Below, one piece after another: positions 1 through 10,736 of a stretch of 64,000 nucleotides of DNA. The DNA comes from Armigeres subalbatus (Eukaryota; Arthropoda; Insecta; Diptera; Culicidae), in the NCBI RefSeq assembly GCF_024139115.2, contig NC_085141.1, forward strand, positions 374,634,995 through 374,698,994. The letters run 5' to 3'. Position numbers and translations under genes: made by a program. Position 1 is the stretch's first letter, and each line of letters opens with the position of its first letter. The notes under the pieces were generated by a model, which saw only the letters and a list, made by a program, of their open reading frames with translations, made no database searches and was not told the origin of the DNA.

Positions 1-2
1 CT

Positions 3-2815
3 GTTCCACGCATAATCGCAAAGCTACGTCAGTTTTACGGACGTCCGGAGCAGGTACTTCAGAACCATCTGGAAAAGGTTCGCAAACTGGAACCACCCAG
101 GGCCGACAAACTGGCGAGTTTCATACCGTTCGGAAACGCCGTGGAACAGTTGTGCGAGCACTTGGAAGCAGCAGATCTCACTCTCCACTTGGTTAACCCG
201 ATCCTTATCCAAGATCTAGTTAACAAACTTCCGGACGGAGAAAAACGGCAATGGGTCCACTACAAGCGGAAGAAGAATGCAGCGACACTTCGAACGTTTA
301 CCGATTTTCTGTCGGGCATTGTGACTGATGCCTGCGAAGCGAACGTCAACATCGAGTATAAGTCGGACACGAAAGTGGTAGTAGGAGTAGGCGGAAGAAA
401 TAGACCGAAGGAAAAAGCGGCGGTGTACAGTCATAGTGAGGTGATGTCTTCCGGTGTAAACGAGACCTACAGGAAGCAGCAGAAGCCATGCAAGGTATGT
501 CAGCGCTCGGACCATCGACTGCGGTTCTGTCAGGACTTCAAGGACTTATCCCATGCAGATCGGATGAAGGTCGTTGCCAGGTGGAAACTATGTCAGGTTT
601 GTCCTAATGATCATGGGGGTCAGTGTCGCTTTAAGATTCGATGCAATATAGGTGACTGTAGGGAACCTCATAATCCTTTAATTCACCCAGTTGAGGGCGT
701 AGTGGGCATGAGCGCGCACATTAGGTCGGGTCAGTCAGTTAGCTTCCGAATGGTTCCAGTAAAGGTGCATTCTGGGGGAAGGTCGATAACAGTCCTCGCA
801 TTCCTAGATGAAGGTGCCTCAGTAACCTTGATCGACAGCAAGCTTGCTGATCGTTTGGGGCTTGTAGGTGTACAAGAGAAGCTCACTATCAAGTGGACAG
901 CTAATGTCTCAAAGGTAGAGAAGAGTTCTCGGCGTATGAATGTTTGGATTTCGGCAGTGAGTCCGCCGGGTAATGCGAAGATGTTGCTCCAAACGGTTCA
1001 CACAGTCGAGAAGCTGATGCTGCCTCATCAAGCGTTGAATGCTGAAGAGCTGGCGATGGAGTATGAACACATACGGGACTTGGAAGTCACATCGTACGAC
1101 GGTCGTCCAGGAATCCTAATAGGAGCAAACAACATCCACTCCTTTGCTCCGATGGAGGCAAAGATTGGCACAACAATCGAGCCGATTGCTGTCCGCTGCA
1201 AGCTTGGTTGGACCGTGTATGGGCCAAGACAAACCGATTCGGCGCTGAGAGGGAGCTATTTGGGATATCACCAGAACGTGTCAAACGAGGAAATCCACGA
1301 GCTACTGAAGAACCACTATGCATTAGAGGAATCGGTAGTAAATGTGCAGCAGGAGTCGCTTGAGGACAAGCGGGCTCGGTCGATACTGGAGCGGACTACA
1401 AGACGACTTAGTGGTCGATTTGAGACGGGACTTCTCTGGAAGACGGATGAGATTCACTTCCCGGATAGTTATCCAATGGCCCTGAAGCGAGCGACACATT
1501 TGGAGAGAAGGTTGGAAAGGAAGCCGGAATTATACCAGAAGGTTCGGAATCAGATCCAGGACTATTTGGATAAAGGCTATGCACATCTGGCGACGGAGGA
1601 GGAGATAGCCAATACACAGAGCGACAAGATTTGGTATCTTCCTCTGAACGTCGTTCTCAACCCGAAGAAACCCGGGAAGGTGCGACTAGTCTGGGACGCG
1701 GCAGCAACTGTTCAAGGAGTATCCCTAAATTCAATGTTGCTAAAGGGACCTGATCTACTTGTGCCACTAGTGTCGGTGATTATCGGTTTCCGGGAACGAA
1801 GGATTGCTTTCGGCGGAGACATCCGAGAGATGTATCACCAGTTGAAGATAGTTACGGATGACAAGCAAGCACAGCGCTTCCTCTTCAGAAACAGCAGCAG
1901 TGAGTCAGCGACAATTTACGTGATGGACATCGCGACGTTTGGTTCTACGTGATCTCCAGAATCAGCGCAGTACGTAAAGAATCGGAGCGTGGAGGAGTAC
2001 GCAACTAAATTTCCGGAAGCGGCGGCAGCAATCATTCATCGACATTATGTCGATGATTGCTTTGACAGCGTTGACACGGTCGAAGAAGCGTTAGAACGAG
2101 TGCAACAAGTGAGCTTTGTTCACAAGCAAGCTGGTTTCGAGATTCGGAACTGGGTTTCGAACTCAGTGGAAGTACTTTCAGGCCTTGGAGAAGATAAACC
2201 CATGGAGCCGGTTCTATTCAACCAGGATAAGCAGTTGGGCAGCGAGCGCGTGCTTGGAATTACATGGGATCCAGAAATAGACGTGTTTGCGTTCACAATA
2301 ATGCACCGGGAGAGTGTCAGAGCGTATTTGTACGATAGTAAGCGGCCAACGAAGCGAATAGTTTTGAGTTGCGTGATGGGATTTTTTGATCCACTTGGTT
2401 TGCTATCGCCATTCACTGTTCACGGTAAAATAATAATTCAGCAATTGTGGCGAAGCGGTTGCGAATGGGATCAACAGATTGGCGACGAGGAGTGGTGCAA
2501 GTGGAAGCAGTGGACGGATCTCCTCCCGGAGGTAGAAGCCCTTCAAATACCACGGTGCTACATGGTGACACAATATCGTCGTCGGTGGAATCTCTCGAGT
2601 CGCACATCTTTACGGATGCGAGCGAGCACGCCTACGGATGTGTTGCTTACCTGAGAGCGATCGTGAATGGGCAGATCCATTGCAGTCTGGTTATGTCCCG
2701 AGCGAAGGTAGCGCCACTCAAGCGGCAATCGATCCCCCGACTAGAGTTGATGGCCGCAGTGCTTGGGGCGAGGCTGAGTCAAACCATTCTAAGCTCACAC
2801 TCTCTGCGGATCACT
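3..2815 (+). pseudogene. BEL-1 gag-pol, N-terminal part (gag, protease, RT, start of RNase H)
   Basis: The frame is open from base 3, so the real start is upstream of the window. It shows a DUF1759-like gag stretch (to about 400), two Cys/His clusters (about 487-690: CKVCQRSDH and a later C-x-C-P-N-D-H), a retropepsin-like FLDEGAS motif near 800 and RT motifs including VRLVWDAAAT near 1680 and YVDD at about 2047-2058. Two lesions break it. A TGA at 1950-1952 replaces the expected Cys codon of the FGxTCSP motif while the same frame continues. A one-base shift near 2560 moves the RNase H part (FTDASEHAYG, then APLKRQSIPRLEL) into another frame. It then stops being BEL at the ATCACT target duplication. 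The coding fragment is dead, but only mildly decayed. Confidence 0.85.
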
Positions 2816-3026
2816 GTGTGGCCTGCTTCTGCCGAGCAAGCCGGCTGGTGTGCTGGTCGCGCGTCCGAGCTTGATGATTGCCCGATGAAGAGAGGGGCCG
2901 ACTCATGGCCTGCTATTCACTGATCAATGATAACCAAAGATCCGTTATACGGAAGATGGTTGCATATCTGTCATCAATACACACTGAATGTGTAATACCC
3001 AATTTGCAATATATCTCACCCTCACA
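2816..3026 (-). repeat. 3' LTR of the nested LARD-like element
   Basis: This is one of two copies, 211 bp long. On the minus strand it starts TGTGAGGG and ends CCACAC. It lies next to the polypurine tract at about 3027-3043 and to the ATCACT duplication on the BEL-1 side. Confidence 0.85.
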
Positions 3027-3200
3027 TTCCCCTTCTACTCTCATTAAAAAAGAGAAAAAAAAATGCCTCACCTAGCAATTTCCATCAACAGTTTTTTTCT
3101 TTTTTCTTTTGTTCGAAATTCAGCATATCTTTACTATTCTGATTACAGTTGTAACTCATTTTCATACGCTAAGAAGCTAAGAATCTATCCTGTCATAGAT

Positions 3201-4532
3201 TATTATTATTTATTCAGACTAAGGCCGAAGTGGCCTGTGCGGTATATAAGAGTCTCCTCCATTCGGCTCGATCCATGGCTACACGTCGCCAACCACGCAG
3301 TCTACGGAGGGTCCGCAAGTCATCTTCCACCTGATCGATCCACCTTGCCCGCTGCGCACCTCGCCTTCTTGTGCCCGTCGGATCGTTGTCGAGAACCATT
3401 TTCACCGGGTTACTGTCCGACATTCTGGCTACGTGCCCGGCCCATCGCAGTCGTCCGATTTTCGCGGTGTGAACGATGGATGGTTCTCCCAACAGCTGAT
3501 GCAATTCGTGGTTCATTCGCCTCCTCCACGTACCGTCCGCCATCTGCACCCCACCATAGATGGTACGCAGCACTTTCCTTTCGAAAACTCCAAGTGCGCG
3601 TTGGTCCTCCACGAGCATCGTCCAGGTCTCGTGTCCGTAGAGGACTACCGGTCTTATGAGCGTTTTGTAGATTGTCAGTTTGGTACGGCGGCGAACTCTA
3701 TTCGATCGGAGCGTCTTGCGGAGTCCAAAGTACGTACGATTTCCAGCCACTATGCGTCTCCGAATTTCTCTGCTGGTGTCATTTTCGGCAGTCACCAGTG
3801 AGCCCAAGTACACAAATTCTTCTACCACCTCGATTTCGTCACCACCGATGCAAACTCGCGGTGGGTGGCTCACATTGTCTTCTCTTGAACCTCTCCCTAT
3901 CATGTACTTCGTCTTCGACGTGTTGATGACTAGTCCGATCCGCTTAGCTTCCCTCTTCAGTCTGATGTAAGCTTCCTCCATCTTCTCAAAGTTACGTGCC
4001 ATAATATCTATGTCGTCGGCGAAACCAAATAGCTGGACGGACTTATTGAAAATTGTACCACTCGTGTTAATTCCTGCTCTTCGTATTACCCCTTCCAAAG
4101 CGATGTTGAATAGCAAACACGAAAGACCATCACCTTGCCGTAACCCTCTGCGAGTTTCGAAGGGACTCGAGAATGCCCCTGAAACTCGAACTACGCACAT
4201 CACCCGATCCATCGTCGCCTTGATCAACCGTATCAGTTTATCCGGAAAACCGTGTTCGTGCATTAGCTGCCATAGCTGGTCCCGATCGATTGTATCATAT
4301 GCGGCTTTGAAGTCGATAAATAGATGATGTGTGGGCACGTTGTATTCGCGGCATTTCTGCAGTACTTGACGAATGGCGAACACCTGGTCCGTGGTGGAGC
4401 ATTCGCCCATAAAACCCGCCTGGTACTGCCCCACGAACTCCCTTGCAGTTGGTGCTAGTCGACGGCATAAAATTTGGGAGAGTACCTTGTAGGCGGCGTT
4501 CAGCAATGTGATTGCGCGGTAGTTGCTACATA
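3201..4532 (-). mobile_element. 5'-truncated RTE-like LINE
   Basis: The insert is flanked by the 9-bp direct repeat GTCATAGAT (3192-3200 and 4533-4541). Its minus-strand 3' end is a short AATAATAAT-type microsatellite tail, as in RTE-type LINEs, and its 5' end is truncated inside the reverse transcriptase. It sits inside the LARD-like element, so it either inserted after that element or was carried with it. Confidence 0.8.
3214..4531 (-). pseudogene. RTE-like LINE reverse transcriptase, 5' truncated
   Basis: An uninterrupted minus-strand reading frame of about 430 codons holds a non-LTR reverse transcriptase. Visible motifs, in order, are NYRAITLLNAAYK at the truncated front, DFKAAYDTIDR (motif A), RRGLRQGD and FGFADDIDI (catalytic FADD), then the C-terminal block EEFVYLGS, KLTIYKTLIRPVVLYG and GRLRWAGHVARM, which is typical of RTE-like endonuclease-reverse transcriptases. 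The endonuclease domain is missing, so the copy cannot be autonomous even though the RT frame is intact. A second, much more decayed relative lies at 44770-45800 on the opposite strand. Assignment to RTE or a close clade rests on motif recall. Confidence 0.8.
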
Positions 4533-4541
4533 GTCATAGAT

Positions 4542-5907
4542 ATCACATGGTAATTTCTTCAACCTGTGCACTTTTCATAAAAGTTCATAACTGTTTTTTT
4601 TGTTGTTAAAAAACCTAAATTGATCTGAAAACACTACTAAGCAAGCACAACAACAAAAAAATCATATTCAAGCGCATTTCTCAAGAGCTATTTAAGCTTC
4701 ATAGATCTGCTTTCCTGTCTGCAACAAAACTATGTTGTCATTCGTATATCGTGACTATAAACGAATGGCATTCAATTCATATTTATATATTTTAATCTGT
4801 CCTCAAGCAATAGTTAAATTTATTTTTATTTACTTCTTTAAGTAATATTCATGTTTCAAACAAAAGTTTTTAATTTCATATATGTAAGTTCCACATTTAA
4901 TTCGGTTTACCTAGTTCAATCGAAGTTAATTGCCTATTTCTGGGGATTAAACCACTCGACTTGAACATTAATTTACAATGTTGTGAAAACTCATATGTGA
5001 ATATGTACATTATGTGGAAGATTACCTATCCGATAACAAAAACAAATATCCGAACACCAAATCCGAAAAAAAAACCAATTTATATGCATCCAATACTCCT
5101 AATATCATCATATTTAAACTTTTTTTTTCAATATTCAAAACATAACTTAGTTCGCTTTTTTCAATATATTCTGGGTAATACGCAAACCCAATATTCTAAT
5201 ATTCGAAAAACCTAGCGAAACTCAATTTTTACATCTAATAATCATATATGCATATTATCCATTTTTTTAAGCTTCGGTATTGTGAAATGTTTTATATTAT
5301 GCATCTCGAGATTAAATAGAATACTTCTGCTGGTTGCTTCTCAGGTAATCGCAACGGTCACTAAACACAACAGAGTCAATGAAAATCTCACAAACCGTAT
5401 GCACTTGCCATGATAAACACTCTCCATGTACTCAGTGACTCCGGTTGCCTCTCACTAATACAATCGAATACTGCTGTCATTTCGCGAAAAGCACGTGGTT
5501 TTGTTTTGAGCGGGAAAAATCTGCATATCTTTTAACACGGCGAATATCTTGACGTTTACCTTCGCAGTCGAGCCTGCGAGTGTAAGACCGCCGCAGCATT
5601 CTAGAAAAAGATAAGCGCGACAATATCCATAACCAATATAAAAGAATCAAATCCATTTTTTTTTTCAATTTAAAATCCAAACATAATACCCAAAGCCAAT
5701 ATTCAAATACAATATCCGATGCTAATGTATCATATTTAATACACAAATCCGTCCAAAACTCTTCCAGAGCACTTTTGACTTAGGAACTTTCAACTATTGC
5801 AATTCCAGATAAATTCTACTACAATTTGTTTCAAAATTGGTACCATCTCAAACGTAATATTCATCGACTCTTAAAAAAAAAAAACCAATCCTTCTTTAAA
5901 CCATAGC
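4542..5907. other. Non-coding interior of the LARD-like element
   Basis: AT-rich sequence without a supportable ORF. The only piece recognised is the SINE-like fragment at 4914-5022. Short ORFs here lack any family signature. Confidence 0.6.
4914..5022. repeat. Fragment of a dispersed tRNA-related SINE-like repeat
   Basis: The stretch beginning GTTCAATCGAAGTTAATTGC and running through TTAATTTACAATGTTG to CATATGTGAATATGTACAT matches 39935-40055 closely. That copy continues into a tRNA-like B box, whereas this one stops before it. Confidence 0.65.
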
Positions 5908-6310
5908 CAGGGAATCAATATTCGAGCAATGCCTAACAATATACAATATACCCTTTGTCGTCAACAGAGTTTGTTACTGACAAACGCACCTCGCAACAAG
6001 CCTTTGTCAGAACCCAAACACAATATAGGACAAGAATCATTTGGCTTGCATGCTCTGATATTTCCGAAAATACGATGCTAATTTTGTAATCATAGTTAGA
6101 TTCTCGAATATTTCCATAAAAGCAGAATCTATGGTAGCTTAAAACCGATATTTGCTGTAAAGATAATGCAAAATAACGGGATGAAAAGTTAGCAACAAAA
6201 TTGTCTTCTTTTTTGTTGCTGACAAAATAATTCGGATCTTTGTCATTATTATCTTCGACAAAAACAAAGCTTTGTCGTTGGTTCTCTTTTATCGCTTGTT
6301 TCGTATGCGT
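5908..6310. repeat. Truncated copy of the CAGGGAATC hAT-like MITE
   Basis: It begins CAGGGAATCAATATTCGAG and matches 46073-46627 along most of its length, including the TTGTTGCTGACAAA and TTTGTCATTATTATC stretches. The right terminal inverted repeat is absent here; the sequence diverges after about 6310. Confidence 0.7.
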
Positions 6311-6369
6311 ACGAAAAACAACTCAAAACTACTGAATCCAGAGCTTTTTCAGTGTGAAATTGAAGAAAA

Positions 6370-7030
6370 CAATGCATTTAATCTCCTCAATGCTCTTCCA
6401 GAGCGCCTTCAACATGACATGTCGAAACCGTAGAAAATAAAAGCATTCAATCTCAAGCTCTTCCAGAGCACCTCTTACATCACGTCGAAAACGATGATAA
6501 ACAATGCATCTAATCCGTGGTCCTCTTCCAGTGCACCATCGACATCACAAGTCGAAACCGAAGAAAACAAAAAATCCAATCCGGTGCCCTTCCACAGCAC
6601 CTTGGACATCACATTCCGAAACCGATGAAAAATAATGCATTCAATCCGGCGCTCTTCTAAAGCGCCTTCGACATCACAAGTCGAAACCGAAGAAATCAAA
6701 ACATTCAATCCGGTGCCCTTCCAGAGCACCTTCGACATCACATGCCGAAACCGATGAAAATTAATGCATTCAAGCGCCTTCGACATCACAAGTCGAAACC
6801 GAAGAAATCAAAACATTCAATCCGGTGCCCTTCCAGAGCACCTTCGACATCACATGCCGAAACCGATGAAAAATAATGCATTCAATCCGGCGCTCTTCCA
6901 GAGCGCCTTCGACATCACAAGTCGAAACCGAAGAAATCAAAGCATTCAATCCGGTGCACCTTCGACATCACATGCCGAAACCGATGAAAAATAATGCATT
7001 CAATCTGGTGATCTTCCAGAGCGTCTTCGT
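6370..7030. repeat. Minisatellite, 64-65-bp unit, about ten copies
   Basis: The unit runs CATTCAATCCGGTGCCCTTC, CAGAGCACCTTCGACATCAC, then a GAAACCGA-containing end. Two subtypes alternate: one ends CATGCCGAAACCGATG, the other CAAGTCGAAACCGAAG. The alternation suggests a two-unit higher-order repeat of about 130 bp. Units at the left end are the most diverged. It lies near the 5' end of the minus-strand LARD-like element. Confidence 0.8.
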
Positions 7031-7167
7031 TAATGAAGTTGAAAAACCGAGGCACAAAACAACACAATTAATACGCACTCACCTTTTAAGTCTCCAACCA
7101 AACAACTTACAAGGAGATAGCAAAATATCCACTTCCAACCAGGAACAACATGGCAGGATCGCCAAAT

Positions 7168-7378
7168 GTGTGGCCTGCTTCTGCCGAGCAAGCCGGCTGG
7201 TGTGCTGGTCGCGCGTCCGTGCTTGATGATTGCCCGATGAAGAGAGGGGCCGACTCATGGCCTGCTATTCACTGATCAATGATAACCAAAGATCCGTTAT
7301 ACGGAAGATGGTTGCATATCTGTCATCAATACACACTGAATGTGTAATACCCAATTTGCAATATATCTCACCCTCACA
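7168..7378 (-). repeat. 5' LTR of the nested LARD-like element
   Basis: Second 211-bp LTR copy, one mismatch from 2816-3026. On the minus strand it is followed by the putative primer-binding site at about 7150-7166. Confidence 0.85.
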
Positions 7379-9331
7379 ATCACTAAAACTGTGCTGTGGA
7401 CCGACTCAAGAACCGTATTATCCTGGCTGCGTTCTGATTCATATAAGTATAAGCAGTTCGTAGCATTCAGAGTGGGTGAAATTTTGGAATTGACGCGGTT
7501 GATGGATTGGCGGCGGATCCCGTCGAAGCAAAACATTGCGGATGTCCTCACCAAGTGGGGTCAAGGTCCTCCGCTACAAAACGACTCGGAGTGGAAGAAT
7601 GGACCACAAATTCTCTACCAACCGGAGGAATTCTGGCCTTCTACAGGGCCGATTGATGCAACTGGAGAAGAGGCGCGAGGAATGATGCAGTTTCATGCTG
7701 TGGTGGATGCCGAATCGGTGTCTCGATGGGCAAAGCTGGTTAGGATCACTGCAACAGTGCTGCGTTTCATTGCCAACTGTCAGCGAAAGAAGAGTGGGTT
7801 ACCAATCATGACATTGAAAGCCACACAGAATCAGCAGAGATTCCTCAAGGTAGGATATCGGAGCACGGTGGCGACACTCAAGAAGGAGGAGCTCCAAAAG
7901 GCAGAAATCGTCTTGTGGAAGCAAGTGCAATTTGACAGTTTTCCAGATGAAATGAGCGTGTTGACCAAAAATATTCAACTGGAGCCTGGTCAATCTATGG
8001 AGAAGATTTCGAAGTCCAGTCAACTGTATAAGCTATCGCCGGTGCTGGATGCCGAAGGTGTGTTACGGGTTCGTGGCAGACTTGAGAAAAATGAGGGCAT
8101 TCCTTTCGATAAGCGGTTTCCGATTATTTTGGCCAGGAAATACGAAATCACGAGAAAGCTGATCATGCACTATCATGAGAAGTACGGCCATGCAAATCGA
8201 GAAACGGTTTTCAACGAGTTGCGGCAGAAGTTTTGGATAACGAATGCTAGAGCGGCGATTTTGAAAGCAACGAAAGAATGCGTGTGGTGTAGAGTGTATC
8301 GCTGCGTGCCTCAGGTTCCGATGATGGCACCGTTGCCGGTGCAACGAATTACATCTCACTTGCGTCCATTCAGCGCGGTGGGTGTCGATTACTTGGGGCC
8401 AGTGGAGGTCACAGTGGGCCGTAGGAAGGAGAAACGATGGATTGCCGTCTTCACGTGTATGGCGGTGAGAGCGGTACACTTGGAAGTGGTTCACAGTCTA
8501 TCTACACAATCCTGTTTGATGGCTCTTCGACGTCTTTCTTGTAAGCGAGGAGCTCCGGAACAAATATTTTCGGATAACGCGACATGCTTCCGCGGAGCCG
8601 ATGCAGTGATGGTGCGAACGATCAAGAACATCAACAAGGAGTGCGCTGAAAAAATGACAACAGCAGTAACAGCGTGGCATTTCAATCCTCCCGCAACACC
8701 TCACATGGGCGGTGTTTGGGAGCGGATGGTGCGGTCCGTAAAGGAGGCAATGCGTGCGTTGGACGATGGGCAGAAGTTGACGGATGAAATTCTCGCGACA
8801 ACGCTGGCTGAAGCTGAAGACCTGATTAACACACGTCCATTAACATACATTCCTCAAGATTCAGTGGAAGTAGAAGCTATTACGCCGAACCACTTTCTCC
8901 GTGGGTCGGTGACGAATGCAGATATGCAAGTAGATGGTTCCGTAGACTTTGCAGAAGTGCTACGAAATACGTACAAACGGTCGCAGTATCTGGCAAATAC
9001 GATGTGGGAGCGTTGGCTGAAAGAGTACTTGCCTACCTTGAACCATCGTCCAAAGTGGTTCGAAGAGCGAAAATCTTTAGAAGCTGGTGATTTGGTGTTC
9101 GTAGTCGACGGAAGAAACAGGAAGAACTGGGTGCGAGGAAGAGTGGAAAAGATAATCGAGGAGTCAGATGGACGTTTACGTCAAGCGGAGGTAAAAACAG
9201 ATGGAAAGGTGCATAGGCGAGCAGTGGCGAATTTAGCGGTGTTAGAGGTTCTAGACGGTAAATCCGGAATCTCAGGTGAAGCTACCGGATGTTACGGGCT
9301 GGGGAATGTTCACACCGCTGAACAGTGCTAG
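7379..9331 (+). pseudogene. BEL-1 pol, C-terminal part (rest of RNase H and integrase)
   Basis: The frame resumes in RNase H with VLWTDSRTVLSWL and continues open to 9331. The integrase zinc-binding region (HEKYGHAN with a later CVWC) lies at about 8170-8295. The catalytic core follows, with the first Asp in GVDYLGP (about 8385), the second in SDNATCF (about 8570) and the Glu in GGVWERMVRSVKEAM (about 8710-8750), then the Pao-type C-terminal domain with YLPTLNHRPKW near 9030. All three DDE residues are present, so this half is better preserved than the RT half. It is severed from its start by the 4.56-kb insert, and an upstream start in the LTR remnant would be accidental. Confidence 0.85.
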
Positions 9332-9911
9332 GTCCGCAGTCGGTAAAATAGCCGAACCCTCTGCCAATATAATTTGCGCGATACGCAAACAGCGCTTCGC
9401 GCGATAGGCGAATATGGGAAAGGAACAAACAAAAACAAACCAGAAAGTTGAATTGAATGAATGCAGTGTAAATAGCTTATTATAAATTCTTGCTAAAACC
9501 AGTGTTTTAAGGAGAGATAGCCGGAGAAATCGTTGAGAAACGTAGAAATTCCGAAGATTTGCCTGTAAGTAAAGAAAAATATGTAATTAGTTACTGAAAT
9601 ACAAACAAAATTATATAGCTTACAGAACACTTCCCAGTAGCATTATACTGCCCGAACCGTTAGTTTACGCTAGTTTGTACGGTGATCAGCTTGTAAGTAA
9701 ACCTGAAAAAGAAAAGAAAATTGTAATTATTTAAGTTTTAAATTGCTAGGAAAGTGCAGTAGAAGAAAAGGAAGAAGTCGAAACGGATTTGCAATTGTAA
9801 GGAAGAAGGGCACTATAAGAGTGGGTATTATATAGCAAATAATGTATGCGCATGAAATAATAAAAAAAACTCATTTCAGTTTTTGAGCTGCTGCAAAGCC
9901 CAGCTGCTACA
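9290..9911 (+). repeat. Candidate 3' LTR of BEL-1
   Basis: The segment opens TGTTACGGGCTGG near the end of pol and closes GCTACA after an AATAAAAAA run near 9860, giving a TGT...ACA frame. The partner LTR is outside the window, so both ends are inferred rather than compared. Confidence 0.4.
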
Positions 9912-9950
9912 AGAAGTTAGTGGAACTTATTTAGTTCATCCGAACAACTC

Positions 9951-10635
9951 TCTTAGTGTAGCCGGGTGACACTGACTCGAAACGGCGAGTGGCCTAGTCA
10001 TTGGTTGTCTTCCATCCCCCAAAACCATGGCGGGCCTTGTAGCACGCTGTCCAATCCTGCCACCAAGCTTTGCCTGCTGGGTGGGAGTAGGCTTAAATGC
10101 CCTTTCCTGACTTGCGCTGATCTGGCTCTGAACACGTAAGTGTCAACCCTTGCATAACCATGGGATCACTAAAGGCGACTACTCCAGTAGTATTCGACGG
10201 CAGCCACAAGGGGGACCCATTTACAATGAGTGAAGCAAAACAGAATAATTCTTTTGACGATGCGTTAAGCATGGAGGTGGTAAACTTTTTTGCCAAGGGG
10301 GGTTTGGTAAGATCTCCTCCCAGGGAGGCGGAGAGCGAAGTGACGGAGGCAGCAACTAGCAGCACCGGAGTCTCCCCAGCAGTGATGGGATATAGCCGTC
10401 AGCACGCTCGGCGGGCCAATACCCGGAATGCGGGTGGTCGCCGAGCAACTCGATGATATCTCAAGGATGCAACGTGCCCGCACTGAGGATGAAAGAGTGG
10501 ACCGCCGTGAAGTGTTTCGAGCTGCGAAACTGACCTTTAACAAGGCCATCAAGAGCAGTAAGAGAGCGAGTTTCGACAACCTAAGCGAAGAAGCCAACGC
10601 AAATCCGTGGGGTGACGCCTACAGGATAGTGATGG
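9951..10635 (+). pseudogene. R1-like LINE, 5' part (leader, ORF1 start, ORF2 linker)
   Basis: An ATG at 10160 opens a 98-codon frame with SMEVVNFFAKGGLVRSPP, reminiscent of R1-type ORF1 N termini. Shortly after, in another frame, comes RREVFRAAKLTFNKAIKSSK followed by NPWGDAYRIVM at 10600-10635. That is the linker between endonuclease and reverse transcriptase in R1-like ORF2. The endonuclease and most of ORF1 are therefore missing, so there is an internal deletion. The frame stops at the GATGG target duplication and picks up again at 15973. The start at 9951 is approximate; nothing marks the junction with BEL-1. Confidence 0.65.
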
Positions 10636-10736
10636 TGTGACGGCAAGAAACGCCAATAATTACTGAGGCATCTTTCATACGTTGCGTTAGAGGCCCTGCT
10701 ATATTCTGCCCACTGCCCACAGAAGTTGGAACTAGC

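Larger units (their letters stand above)
2816..7378 (-). mobile_element. Non-autonomous LTR retrotransposon (LARD-like) nested in BEL-1
   Basis: Two 211-bp direct repeats (2816-3026 and 7168-7378) bound the insert, and ATCACT is duplicated at 2810-2815 and 7379-7384. Read on the minus strand, the LTR begins TGTGAGGG. The base after the 5' LTR leads into TTTGGCGATCCTGCC, a plausible primer-binding site, and the 3' LTR is preceded by the purine run AGTAGAAGGGGAA, a good polypurine tract. This fixes the orientation as minus. No gag or pol of its own is visible; the only long ORF belongs to a nested LINE. The LTRs differ at one position (2868 versus 7220), which suggests a recent insertion. By definition such an element would need enzymes supplied in trans. 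Confidence 0.85.
1..9911 (+). mobile_element. BEL/Pao LTR retrotransposon BEL-1, split by a nested insert
   Basis: A BEL/Pao gag-pol reads from the left edge of the window to 9331, so the 5' LTR and the gag start lie outside. The order is gag (DUF1759-like), CCHC-type knuckles, aspartic protease, reverse transcriptase with YVDD, RNase H, HHCC integrase and a C-terminal domain, which is the BEL/Pao arrangement. The coding sequence is interrupted inside RNase H by an unrelated LTR element at 2816-7378, flanked by the duplicated hexamer ATCACT. The host reading frame resumes at 7379. The 3' boundary at about 9911 is a guess because no second LTR copy is visible. Confidence 0.85.

Noticed and set aside
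3063..4327. Plus-strand ORFs (for example 3063-3659) with apparently protein-like sequence
   Set aside because: They are antisense shadows of the RTE-like reverse transcriptase, which has the FADD and other motifs on the minus strand.
2816..7378. Plus-strand orientation for the LTR element
   Set aside because: On the plus strand there is no purine tract before the right LTR and no primer-binding site after the left LTR; both are present in the minus orientation.
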